DNA from: Streptomyces sp. T12
GTDB taxonomy: Bacteria > Actinomycetota > Actinomycetes > Streptomycetales > Streptomycetaceae
Direction of reading: 5' to 3'
Assembly: GCF_028736035.1 (NCBI RefSeq)
Contig: NZ_CP117867.1
Coordinates: 39,847 to 103,846 of the forward strand
Length of the DNA: 64,000 nt
Shown: piece by piece, positions 42,698 through 51,140 of the stretch
How positions within the stretch are numbered: the stretch's first letter is position 1
Layout of the letters: each line of letters starts with the position of its first letter
The notes under the pieces: model-generated
What the model saw: the letters and a program-made list of their open reading frames with translations, nothing else
Database searches by the model: none
What the model was told of the DNA's origin: nothing
Made by a program: the position numbers and the translations under genes

Positions 42698-43606
42698 ATG
42701 TCGACACCACCGCGCCGGGATCTGGGCACCCGGGCCGCCGATGTGCTCTCGTCACAGACCCTCAACGCTCTGATCGGCATCATCGGCCTCGCCGTGCCCG
42801 CTGTCGCGTGGGCGATGCAGCAGAAGAACCTGACGAACATCCTGCTGATCGTCGAGACGGTCCTGCTGCTCCTCATGATCGCGAACCACATGTGGTTACG
42901 GCGTATCTACATCCAACTGCGCCGCGCCAACGACCGGGACATGGCCGATGCGAAGTACTTCGCGCTGATCCGGGCGCAACTCGAGCAGGAGCTGATCGCC
43001 GACTTCGGCGAGATAGCCGACGGGCATCTGCAGGTCTACGCCTCCGAGGTGCCGCGGCTGTCGGTCATGCTGTTCCGCGTCTTGATCGCGTCCGGCTCCG
43101 AGCCCAAGCGTGTCCTGGCCGCCGACCTGACCACCAATCCCAATCTGCTCACGGCGCGCCGCGAGTACCTGACTGTGAACCGGCAGCTGATCGAGGCCGG
43201 CGGCAGCATCCAGCGCCTGTTCATCTGCTGGGCCGATGACCTGGCCAAGGAGGGCTTCGCCCGCTCACTGCTGGAGCTCATCGACCACCACCGGTCCCTG
43301 GGCGTGCAGTGCGCCCTGGCGGTGCGCGACCGGCTGCGAGCCGACCAGGCCATCGACTTCGTCGTCGTCTCCAACGCCGCTGTCCTGGTGGAGGAGGAGC
43401 AGGGGGATGCCGAGTACATCCGCGGCCGCTCGTCGGTGTACTTCAAGTCGGTGGAGCGGTGGGCGGGCCGGTTTGAGTCGACCTGGGGCCACGGCTCGAC
43501 CTCCGCACCGTTCGCGCTGAGCACCTTCGAGGCCCGCGTCCGGCCCATGCTGGCGGGAGCGGGCTGGGATGAGGACGCTGTCCGGGCCACGATCGCCCAG
43601 CTGTGA
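42698..43606 (+). CDS. Membrane-anchored protein of unknown family, 302 aa
   Basis: Two N-terminal membrane segments (NALIGIIGLAVPAVAWAM and ILLIVETVLLLLMIANH), then a 230-residue cytoplasmic domain: RVLAADLTTNPNLLTARREY, IQRLFICWADDLAKEGFARS, VVVSNAAVLVEEEQGDAEY and SVYFKSVERW. The alternation recalls PLD-like or effector-type folds but the H-K-D motif is absent. ATG preceded by GGGGGCTCTCAGGG. A terminator follows, so it is monocistronic. Confidence 0.6.
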   Translation: MSTPPRRDLGTRAADVLSSQTLNALIGIIGLAVPAVAWAMQQKNLTNILLIVETVLLLLMIANHMWLRRIYIQLRRANDRDMADAKYFALIRAQLEQELIADFGEIADGHLQVYASEVPRLSVMLFRVLIASGSEPKRVLAADLTTNPNLLTARREYLTVNRQLIEAGGSIQRLFICWADDLAKEGFARSLLELIDHHRSLGVQCALAVRDRLRADQAIDFVVVSNAAVLVEEEQGDAEYIRGRSSVYFKSVERWAGRFESTWGHGSTSAPFALSTFEARVRPMLAGAGWDEDAVRATIAQL

Positions 43607-43621
43607 TTGCCGATCGCCCGC

Positions 43622-43654
43622 GCCCGCGCCTGTGCCTGTGCCTGCGGCGCGGGC
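43622..43654 (+). terminator. Terminator before dapF
   Basis: 9-bp perfect stem GCCCGCGCC / GGCGCGGGC with a 15-nt loop, 16 nt after the membrane-protein stop. Confidence 0.6.
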
Positions 43655-43734
43655 GGACTGTGGCCGCCGCCTAGACTGGCCTGGTCAGGCTGGTCCCGGC
43701 TGGGAGGGCCGGTAGCGAACGACGGACGGACACG

Positions 43735-44727
43735 ATGGCGCTCTCGATCACCAAGACACACGGCTCCCTGAACGACATCCTCGTCATCGACGGCGCCCCC
43801 ACCGACCACTTCGCTGAGTCTGACATCGCCCGCGCCGTCGGGCTGATGTGCGATCGCCGCCGCGGACTCGGCGGCGACGGCGTGTACTTCGTCGCCGACC
43901 ACGGCGACGGAACGGCGCAGGCCTGGTTCTACAACCCCGACGGCTCCGAGGCGCTGCTATGCGGCAACGGCATGCGCGGCGCCGGCCGCCTCCTGCTCGA
44001 CCGCCACCAGGCCGAGAGTGTGGTGCTCCACACCGGCCCGTACGCCTTCACGGTGCGCGATGCCGGCACCACCTCGCACGGCGTGCGCCAGGTCGCCGTC
44101 GACCTGCCCGCCGTCGACTTCACCCCCGCCGACCCGATCGTGGCCCAGGCCGAGGGTTCCTTCGTCGACCAGCTCCTGCCAGCCTTTCACCCCTCCCGCC
44201 CCGTCACGGCGCTCGCGGTACCCAACTCGCACCTGGTCTGCGTGGTCGACACCTACGACGAGGCCGAGCTGGTGGCCACCGGCACCCGGGTGGCCACCAC
44301 GCCGGACGTCTTCCCGATCGGCGCGAACGTCTCCTTCGTCCTGCCGCTCGCGCCCGCCGAGGTGTTCATCCGCACATTCGAGCGGGGCGCGGGCCTGACC
44401 CTGTCATGCGGCTCGGGCGTGGCTGCCTCCCGTGCAGTGCTCTCCTGCCTGGGACAGGTGGCCCCGGAACAGCCGGTGGTGATCCGCAACCCGGGCGGGA
44501 TTGCCCGCAGCTGGCTGCAGCAGCATGGCGACGTCTGGCGGCCGGTCCTGGAAGGCAACGCCACCAAGGTCTACTCCGCGCAGATCGACCCGCAGGCGCT
44601 GCTCGGCGATGACCCCGTTGAGTATGCAGGTGAGGCCTATCTCGACGAAGTTAATGCATTCGCCGCTCTGAACAGCGAGAATCGCAAGGTACTGCAGGAA
44701 GCCGGGATCAGCCTGACCGACGTGTAG
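43735..44727 (+). CDS. dapF: Diaminopimelate epimerase-like protein (DapF family)
   Basis: A 330-aa PLP-independent epimerase. N-terminal KTHGSLNDILVIDG, then ALLCGNGMRGAGR with the first catalytic Cys, and LSCGSGVAASRAV with the second, so both acid/base thiols are present. The C-terminal 40 residues (beyond NATKVYSAQI) are longer than in typical DapF (about 275-290 aa). Normal substrate is LL-diaminopimelate for wall and lysine synthesis; a second copy beside a desaturase on an accessory replicon suggests an amino-acid epimerase in a specialised pathway. Confidence 0.85.
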   Translation: MALSITKTHGSLNDILVIDGAPTDHFAESDIARAVGLMCDRRRGLGGDGVYFVADHGDGTAQAWFYNPDGSEALLCGNGMRGAGRLLLDRHQAESVVLHTGPYAFTVRDAGTTSHGVRQVAVDLPAVDFTPADPIVAQAEGSFVDQLLPAFHPSRPVTALAVPNSHLVCVVDTYDEAELVATGTRVATTPDVFPIGANVSFVLPLAPAEVFIRTFERGAGLTLSCGSGVAASRAVLSCLGQVAPEQPVVIRNPGGIARSWLQQHGDVWRPVLEGNATKVYSAQIDPQALLGDDPVEYAGEAYLDEVNAFAALNSENRKVLQEAGISLTDV

Positions 44728-44802
44728 CCCCAGTGGCCCGCCCCGTATGCGGGCTTGTGCCGCGGCTGCGCCGGATCTGGCCGGGCCCCGGCACAAGGAC
44801 CC

Positions 44803-45903
44803 GTGAAGGGGACGGTCTTGGTCACGTACCTGGGGATCATCGCCGCCGGTATGGCGGTGCGGCAGGCGGACCGCTGGTGGTTCAGCCCGCGCCGCGGCCG
44901 CCACCAGTTAGCGTCACTGCGCGACGTCATGGCGCTGCAGCGCGCCCGCGCAAACAACATAACCCCCGCTTTGCTGTTGGTCGGCCACTGGATCGAGCTC
45001 ATCGGCTGGTGCCTGATCGCAGCCCATGGCGGCCCCGTCGGGTGGCTCGCCGGTGCAGCCGCCGGAGCGGTGAAGTTCCGCCACCTTCAGGAGGTAAGCC
45101 ACTTCGCTGTGCATGGCGTCCTGACCCGCAGCCCGCGCGCGGCCATGATGCTCGCCGAGGCGGCCGTCCACATCCCGCTCGGCTTCGTGCCGGTCCCGGT
45201 CCGCCGACAGCGTCACGTCCGCGAGCACCACCCCAACGCCACCGTGATCGGAGCCGACCCCAACCTGCAGGAGCTGCACGACGCAGGCCTGCGCACCGGG
45301 GTCACCCGGACCCGCTTCGTGCTGGCCCTGGTCTTCCCGCTCACCCCGGCCGGCCTGGCCGCGACGCTGCGAGGCATCGCCGACAACCTGCGCACCAGTA
45401 GCGCGTGCTGGTGGCGCTTGGCCGGCTTCGCGGCCGTGCCTCTTGTCATCACCGCAGTCTTCGGCTGGCAGGCGGCGCTGTTTGTGTTCCTCCTGCCTCG
45501 CCTGCTGCTGTATCCGCAGCTGGCCTGGATGTCGCTGCTCGTCGAGCACCGCTGGTGGGACGCCGACACCGTCGAGGGGCCTCCGGCCTTGGTCGAAGCC
45601 GCCCGGTGCCTGCGCCTGTACCCCCGCAACCCGGTGCTCGCCCTGCTCGCCCGGGGCACTTGGCTGCCGTACGGCGACCTTTACCACTACGCCCACTCCG
45701 CCCACCCGGCGGTGCGCTGGAACTACCTGCCCGCCCTGGAGAGGGACATCCTCGGCATCCCCGCCTACACCCCGGACGCCCTGCTCCTCGGCGACAGTGC
45801 GGTTGCACGCCGGCACTTCAGGGCGCTGACCGGGATGCTCGCCTCCCCGCCCGGTCTGCAGAACGGGCGGCTGGGGCAGCGGGAGCGGCAGCCGGTGTCC
45901 TGA
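44803..45903 (+). CDS. Membrane fatty-acid desaturase-like protein
   Basis: A 366-aa membrane protein of the FA_desaturase superfamily. Histidine motifs: RHLQEVSHFAVHG (H-x6-H-x3-H), RRQRHVREHHPNAT (H-x3-HH) and late LYHYAHSAHPAVRWNYLP, spaced by hydrophobic spans (about 45-65, 215-250). These bind a di-iron centre for O2-dependent hydroxylation or desaturation. GTG 44803 has AAGGAC in front. It lies 75 nt after dapF in the same direction, so joint action on one product, for example a hydroxylated or dehydrogenated amino-acid lipid, is a fair guess. Confidence 0.78.
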   Translation: MKGTVLVTYLGIIAAGMAVRQADRWWFSPRRGRHQLASLRDVMALQRARANNITPALLLVGHWIELIGWCLIAAHGGPVGWLAGAAAGAVKFRHLQEVSHFAVHGVLTRSPRAAMMLAEAAVHIPLGFVPVPVRRQRHVREHHPNATVIGADPNLQELHDAGLRTGVTRTRFVLALVFPLTPAGLAATLRGIADNLRTSSACWWRLAGFAAVPLVITAVFGWQAALFVFLLPRLLLYPQLAWMSLLVEHRWWDADTVEGPPALVEAARCLRLYPRNPVLALLARGTWLPYGDLYHYAHSAHPAVRWNYLPALERDILGIPAYTPDALLLGDSAVARRHFRALTGMLASPPGLQNGRLGQRERQPVS

Positions 45904-45938
45904 GCTGCTCCCCTTGGCGTCACGCTGCCCGCGCGACG

Positions 45939-45973
45939 ATGTGCCCTTCGCAGCCTGGATGCGGAGGGCACAT
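45939..45973. terminator. Terminator between desaturase and GntR genes
   Basis: 9-bp stem ATGTGCCCT / AGGGCACAT, loop partly paired (CGCA/TGCG), followed on the plus strand by CCTTTTA; it lies between two convergent genes. Confidence 0.75.
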
Positions 45974-45978
45974 GCCTT

Positions 45979-46743
45979 TTATTGGGGAGCGGGGATGCCG
46001 ATCTCGTAGGCGACTTCCCACCGCACGTCGGGCACGACGATGTCGGCGGTCTCCACGGCGCGGCCGCCGGTGTCGTAGTAGGTGCGCTCGATGATGAGGA
46101 CCAAGTCGCCGAGGCTGATGCCGAGGACGTTGGCCTGGGCCTGGGTCGCGCGGGCGGGGCGGGGGACTTCGAGCGCGGTGTCGACGGTGATCCCGATGGA
46201 GCGCATCCGCTCGACGACGCCCTTGCCGGCCAGCGGCCCCATCTCGGGCAGCACGATGGGGGTCTCGCCGGTGATGGCCATCGGCTCCCAGCTGACCGAG
46301 GTCTGCACCGGCTGGCCGTCGGCCAGGTACTCGTAATGGGTACGCACGCACAGATCGCCCGGGGTGATGCCCAACCGCTGGGCGATGTGGTCCGGCGCGG
46401 GCGTACGGGCCTGCGAATGGGACTCCCACGTGCCGGCGGAGCCGAGCTCCGCCATATCCGCCCTGAACGGGGCGCCTCCGCGCTGTTCACCCTGGCGGGT
46501 GCGGACCATACGGCGGCGCTCGCGCGGCGTGCGGACATAAGTGCCGGACCCTGCGCGGCCCTCTAGCACCCCTTCGATGATCAGACGCTCTTGGGCCTTC
46601 TGCAGCACGTTGGCGCCGACACCGTAGGCGGCGGCCAACTGGGCGCGGCTGGGCAGCTTCTCGCCGACCTCCCACTCTCCGGCGGCGATGCGGCGGCGCA
46701 GGTCATCGGCGACGCGCAGGTACGGCGGCGACTCGAGACCCAT
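45979..46743 (-). CDS. GntR-family regulator (HutC/FadR-like with UTRA domain)
   Basis: A 254-aa regulator. Winged-helix: YLRVADDLRRRIAAGEWEVG, LPSRAQLAAAYGVGANVLQK, then EGRAGSGTYVR. C-terminal UTRA-type effector domain (LGITPGDLCVRTHYEYLADG, VLGISLGDLVLIIERTYYDT, RWEVAYEIGIP). ATG 46743 is chosen because ESPPYLRV opens the domain. In Streptomyces such genes include plasmid transfer repressors of the KorSA/KorA type, which is possible here. Divergent from the 82-aa gene, with a perfect palindrome in between. Confidence 0.88.
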   Translation of the reverse strand: MGLESPPYLRVADDLRRRIAAGEWEVGEKLPSRAQLAAAYGVGANVLQKAQERLIIEGVLEGRAGSGTYVRTPRERRRMVRTRQGEQRGGAPFRADMAELGSAGTWESHSQARTPAPDHIAQRLGITPGDLCVRTHYEYLADGQPVQTSVSWEPMAITGETPIVLPEMGPLAGKGVVERMRSIGITVDTALEVPRPARATQAQANVLGISLGDLVLIIERTYYDTGGRAVETADIVVPDVRWEVAYEIGIPAPQ

Positions 46744-46802
46744 GCGTGGACTCCGTACGGCTCTGCAGCGGGCGGGGCGCGGGAGCGAGGCATGCATCCC
46801 GA

Positions 46803-46840
46803 TTGACAAGTTAATGCATCAGAAAGAAACTGATGCATTA
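46803..46840. promoter_or_regulatory. GntR-type operator over a promoter
   Basis: Perfect 11-bp inverted repeat TAATGCATCAG / CTGATGCATTA (46812-46822 and 46830-46840) with an AAAGAAA spacer. A plus-strand promoter overlaps it: -35 TTGACA at 46803-46808, 17-nt spacer, -10-like GAAACT at 46826-46831. Each arm also contains the palindrome ATGCAT. The site lies between the GntR start and the 82-aa gene, so it probably controls both. Confidence 0.75.
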
Positions 46841-46876
46841 GAACTACTTTGCGTAATTCTCGTGTGGGGGAAATCT

Positions 46877-47125
46877 GTGAGCTCGCCGCATACCCGGGCC
46901 ACCGAGCTCGCCTCCCTACTCGCACACGCGCTCGCTACGACACCCCACCAGGACGTATCGGAGCACCGGATCCGCATCGAAGCCGAGGTGCCCGACGGGC
47001 TGGACGAGACGCTCCGCCGCACGATGCTCACATCGCTCAACTCCACCGCGGACCGCTTCGGACATGAGCTGAAGGACGGCAGATCGATCATCTGGGCCGA
47101 ACTCGATCGAGAGAACCCGCAGTAA
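46877..47125 (+). CDS. Small protein controlled by the GntR operator
   Basis: An 82-aa product (SSPHTRATELASLLAHALAT, then IRIEAEVPDGLDETLRRTML and a C-terminal HELKDGRSIIWAELDR). GTG 46877 has GGGGGA in front; the longer frame would cross the operator. The promoter with the palindrome drives it. Family unknown. Confidence 0.6.
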   Translation: MSSPHTRATELASLLAHALATTPHQDVSEHRIRIEAEVPDGLDETLRRTMLTSLNSTADRFGHELKDGRSIIWAELDRENPQ

Positions 47126-47366
47126 TCAACTGAACCTTCCAAACAGACCCGCGATGGACTCCGAGAGCCCACGTCATCCCTCCCCGCCCCGGGGCGTACG
47201 TCCTGATCGGTCCTCCGCGTGTGGTCACCGGCGCGGACACCCAGGTAGCCGCACGACTGCTGGGGGCGAGTAATGACGCCAAGTCGACAGGAAACCCCTG
47301 GGAGTTGAGGGAGGATCAAGGAAAGGGACAGCTGATCAGAGGGCGAGCAGCAGCGGGGAGGAGTTC

Positions 47367-48797
47367 GTGACGCAGCCGCGGAAGGCGAAGTCGGGGAAGA
47401 AGCGCGGAGTACGCATCCCGGAGATCGAGGATGACCGGGGCGACCCCTACGGCCCGTCCGAGATCGACCGCCAGCCGCACCCGCGGTACGTGCCCCCGCT
47501 GAAGTGCGGCGGGTGCGGAAGCAGGGTGGGCGCCCGGCACGGCAACGCCGACGACCCTGATGGCCGCACCTCCCACTACTTCAAGATCGACCCGCACAAG
47601 CCGAACTGCAAGTACGACCTCGACCAGCGCGGCAAGCATCTGGTGGACTCCTCCCAGGGCACCGTGGTGCGCCGCCCCGGCCAGTGGCGGCTGATCTGCC
47701 CGCCGCTGGACCAACTGGGCACCGGCGGCAGCACGAAACAGCCGGCCACCCCGGCCCGGCCCGGTCGCGCGCGTGGTGGAGGAGGCCCGCGTCCCACCAG
47801 CAAGCAGACCGGACAGGCGATCGCCTCCGCCCGCCGCATCGTGCAGATCCTCAACGACTTCCGCCAGGACCCCGACGTCGCCGCCCAGTTCGCCGCCATC
47901 GCCCCGAACGGGCAGCGCAACATCCCCTGGAGCGAGTTCTGCCACGGTCGCGGCGACGTGGACGCACTCGCCCAGGCGCTCATCGACGGCACCGCCCCAC
48001 CCATCCCGCATGCGGTGTGGGGACCAGCCAGTACCGTTGGTGCCGCCGGCCGCAACAACGACTCCTATGTCGTGATGTACATCGCCCGACAGCCCGTTCA
48101 CATCGACGGCACCGCCGTGCGCCTGCGCGTCGCCCTGCGCAGCACCACGCCTGAATGGATCGGCGCCACCACCCGCTCGGGCCAGTTCCTCGGATACGGG
48201 CACTGGGAGTTGTTCCCCGCCGATCAGGCCCGGGCCCAGCGGCAGGGCTGGATCGAACTGCAACTCTGGGTGAAACAGCCCTGGCAGGTGGCCCGTTGGG
48301 ACACCGATGGCACCACCGTGGACCTTCCTAAACCCCTGCCCGGCACTCGTCCACGCCGCCCTCCTCGCCGCCCGGTCGAACCACCCTCCATCGCGGCACC
48401 ATCGGAGCAGACACCGCCGTCGGAACAGACCGGACAGCCAACACCACCAGCAGCCACCCCCACACGTCCCGGCGCCAGCGAGGCCGAGACCGCCCCTGCC
48501 GTACGACAGCCCCGACAGCCGAAATCGGAGGCCGCCGCGGCCAGTACAACCGGAGACGACGCGAACACCGCAGCCGCCGAGGAAACCGCCCTGGCCAGCA
48601 CCGATCGCGAGCCAGCCGCGCCGCCTGCATCGCGAATCCCGCCGATGCCCGCGCAGCGACCGACCCTCGCAGACCGGATCCCACCGCAGCCGGCGCCGAC
48701 CTGGCCACCCCTGCCGCCTTACCCGCCGCCCGACCCGGGCGAAGGCGGACGACGGGCGGCCCTGCGACGGTGGCTGAAGCGCGCACGCCGACCGTAG
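47367..48797 (+). CDS. Hypothetical protein with N-terminal Cys/His zinc-like motif
   Basis: A 476-aa product. A basic start, then LKCGGCGSRVGARHG and, 25 residues on, HYFKIDPHKPNCKYD: a C-x2-C...H...C group likely to bind zinc. A middle alpha/beta domain follows (residues about 150-310, RRIVQILNDFRQDPDVAAQF, ELQLWVKQPWQVARWD), and a 150-residue Pro/Ala/Thr-rich disordered tail that ends in basic RRWLKRARRP. The plan recalls plasmid or phage nucleic-acid-binding proteins; no family is recognised. GTG after GGGAGGAG. Confidence 0.62.
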   Translation: MTQPRKAKSGKKRGVRIPEIEDDRGDPYGPSEIDRQPHPRYVPPLKCGGCGSRVGARHGNADDPDGRTSHYFKIDPHKPNCKYDLDQRGKHLVDSSQGTVVRRPGQWRLICPPLDQLGTGGSTKQPATPARPGRARGGGGPRPTSKQTGQAIASARRIVQILNDFRQDPDVAAQFAAIAPNGQRNIPWSEFCHGRGDVDALAQALIDGTAPPIPHAVWGPASTVGAAGRNNDSYVVMYIARQPVHIDGTAVRLRVALRSTTPEWIGATTRSGQFLGYGHWELFPADQARAQRQGWIELQLWVKQPWQVARWDTDGTTVDLPKPLPGTRPRRPPRRPVEPPSIAAPSEQTPPSEQTGQPTPPAATPTRPGASEAETAPAVRQPRQPKSEAAAASTTGDDANTAAAEETALASTDREPAAPPASRIPPMPAQRPTLADRIPPQPAPTWPPLPPYPPPDPGEGGRRAALRRWLKRARRP

Positions 48798-48908
48798 AGC
48801 CCGGCCCCGCACAGCCCCTCGGCGAAGACAGAACCGGACAGCGAGCCCAGATCAGGGGACAGGAGAAAAGAGTCCCCAACAGGATGCGCTGGCCGAGATA
48901 CTTCGGGG

Positions 48909-50738
48909 ATGCCGCAGACGGATCTCGAGGGCGCCCGGTCGGCGCTGCGCGCCCATACGCCCACCGCGCTGCTGGGATTGCGGGAAGGCCAGTGGCTGGA
49001 CGCCAAGGGGGCCCCGTATGAGCTGCGCAACCCCACCTCGGTGGAAGAATTCGCCAAGGACGTCACCGCGTTCGCCAACGGCGGCGGAGGGCTCCTCATT
49101 CTCGGGATCACCACGCGACTGGAGCACGGTGAGGAGGTGCTCGATCGGATCGTTTCCGTCGACCGGTCGGCGGTCGATCTCGACCAGGTGCGCAAGCTGC
49201 TCCGCGAGCGCGTCACCCCGGCGCCGCGCGGCGTGACCGTCGGCTGGGCCGACGACGGACACTCCTGTGTGGTCTTCATCGACATCCCGCAGCAGGCGCC
49301 GGGCACGGTATTCGTTGTCGCCGCCCCAGCCGGCAAGCCGGGCCAGGTCCCTGCGCACACCGTTGCCGTCCCGGTGCGCGATGCGGACGGAACCCACTGG
49401 CTGCCCCGCACGGAGATCCAGCGCCTGCTGTCCATGGGGATCGCGGCGCTGGACATGCCCGGCCCCCAGGCCCTGACCGAGCTTGTCCGCCAGGCCGTCG
49501 CCGATGCGAATGCGCACACCTCCGTCCCGGAGCTGCGCGTGGGTCAGGGCCTTCCGGCACGCGAGCGGGAGCTGAGTGAGGCCTACGAGCAGCTGCGCCG
49601 CGTGGCGGACCTGGGCCGGCCGACCAGCGAGGCGTACGCCCAGGGCGCGGCCGTGGTGCAGCACTTCGCGGACACTGCGGAGTCCAGGCCCGGCTGGGTG
49701 CTGTGCCTGGTGGACCGTCAGCCGCCGCTCGCGCTGGCCGAGCCGGTCTGGCAGGCCGTGATGGACGCCGGCCGACGGGACGCGGCAGGCCAGGCGATCC
49801 CGGCGGTGGGCTATCCGGCCGTCGACGGTGAGCAACCCGCGGTGCTCGGCCCCGACACCGAGTCCGTGAATCTGGGCGGCGGCAGCTGGGGGCCGGGCCG
49901 CCTGGTCCGCTCCGGAAGTGGTCCGTGGCAGTGGGAGCCGCAGATCCGCCTCAGCCTCGACCAGACCGGCGCCGCCCGGAACTGGACGGCCAACCAGCCC
50001 GCTCCGCAACTGCGGTTGAGGGCCCTGGTGAACTGGCCCTGGGCCGACGCCGGGGATCTGGAGATCACCCCGCCACGCCGCCGCGAGCTGAGACAGGGCC
50101 TCCCGTTCAGCGCGCTCGCCGGCGCGGCAGCGCTCCTGTCGCGCCGCCGGGGCACCGAGCTTCTCGCCGCCCAGTGGCCGCCGGGGCCGCATCGAAACGC
50201 ACGGGACGCCGCGAGCTACTCGAGCACCGTCACCGCCCCGGACGGCCGCCCAGCACTCACCGCCGCGGTCATGGCGGCCCTGCCCAGCCCCCTACAGGTG
50301 CACGTCGTGACGTGCGCCGAGGTGCTGCTTGAGGACGCCGCCGCGTGGAAAGCCGCCCTGCCCGCCGACGCCACGACGCGGCTGTCGCTGGAAGAGGCTC
50401 AGGCGCTGCTGCTCGCCGCATGGGAAACCGCAGCCGACCTCCTGCCTGCGGCAACCACCCAGGAACCGGACCACATGCAGTGGGCAGGAGCTCCCACAAT
50501 CGAGCTGCGCCTGAGCGCCGAAGGACCCCACGGCCAGCCACGGTCCGACCTCGGCACGCTGATCGACCTCAGCCCGCTCGGTCCGACCGACCGCGGCGTG
50601 CTCCCCGAGATGGCGGTCACGATCACCGCTGTCCCATCCCTGGAACACAAGGACCGCCGGGCCCTGCTTCGCCGCGCCCTCGTCTACATGGCCCACAGCT
50701 TCGGCTTCGTGGAGGCCGACGAGGAGGTGTTGCTGTAA
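48909..50738 (+). CDS. Schlafen AlbA_2 domain protein
   Basis: A 609-aa protein. The first 150 residues are a Schlafen-type AlbA_2 domain: GLREGQWLDAKG (E-x3-D-x-K), SVEEFAKDVTAFANGGGGLL and ILGITT, SCVVFIDIPQ. The rest is a long alpha/beta part without recognised motif (TVAVPVRDADGTHWLPRTEI belongs to the first domain's end). AlbA_2 proteins include DNA- and RNA-binding regulators and defence-system nucleases. ATG at 48909 follows GATACTTCGGGG. Confidence 0.78.
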   Translation: MPQTDLEGARSALRAHTPTALLGLREGQWLDAKGAPYELRNPTSVEEFAKDVTAFANGGGGLLILGITTRLEHGEEVLDRIVSVDRSAVDLDQVRKLLRERVTPAPRGVTVGWADDGHSCVVFIDIPQQAPGTVFVVAAPAGKPGQVPAHTVAVPVRDADGTHWLPRTEIQRLLSMGIAALDMPGPQALTELVRQAVADANAHTSVPELRVGQGLPARERELSEAYEQLRRVADLGRPTSEAYAQGAAVVQHFADTAESRPGWVLCLVDRQPPLALAEPVWQAVMDAGRRDAAGQAIPAVGYPAVDGEQPAVLGPDTESVNLGGGSWGPGRLVRSGSGPWQWEPQIRLSLDQTGAARNWTANQPAPQLRLRALVNWPWADAGDLEITPPRRRELRQGLPFSALAGAAALLSRRRGTELLAAQWPPGPHRNARDAASYSSTVTAPDGRPALTAAVMAALPSPLQVHVVTCAEVLLEDAAAWKAALPADATTRLSLEEAQALLLAAWETAADLLPAATTQEPDHMQWAGAPTIELRLSAEGPHGQPRSDLGTLIDLSPLGPTDRGVLPEMAVTITAVPSLEHKDRRALLRRALVYMAHSFGFVEADEEVLL

Positions 50739-51140
50739 AGAGGCCGACGTCGCTGTCGCAGTCGGCACTGAGGCCCGACTGGGACGGCTTCACCCGGTCA
50801 GCCAGCCCACCCCAGATCCACGACCTCGATCCCGTCGAGGTACGCGCAACTGCACCCAGCACCGCGCGCCGAACCGCAACGCCGCGCTCCAGCCGCCCGG
50901 CGCCGGCCGCGAACCTGGCCGGACCAGGACTGCAGCGATCACAGCCCGGTCAACGCCGCTTCTACCCGGGCCGCCAGCTCCACTCGGTACATCCCGCACC
51001 CCCGTGCCCGTGATCAGCTTGGGAAGTACCGTACGGACCCGACGGCCAGGCCGCGGAAGCCTGTGGATGACTTCGCCAGCCCGGATGCCACGGCACCCGA
51101 CGGCTCATAGCCTGAGGGTGCTCGGGGCTGTCGCGGAGGT
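50739..51140. other. Gene-free stretch with a weak hairpin
   Basis: About 400 nt between the AlbA_2 gene and ku. A 7-bp hairpin (CAGTCGG / CCGACTG, 50759-50781) may terminate the former. Open frames cross the rest on both strands but lack start sites and look like noise; decayed sequence is likely. It must contain the ku promoter. Confidence 0.4.

Noticed and set aside
50739..51013. Coding frame between the AlbA_2 gene and ku
   Set aside because: The open frame is only the continuation of an overlapping shadow frame; no start codon with a ribosome site and no recognisable protein sequence.
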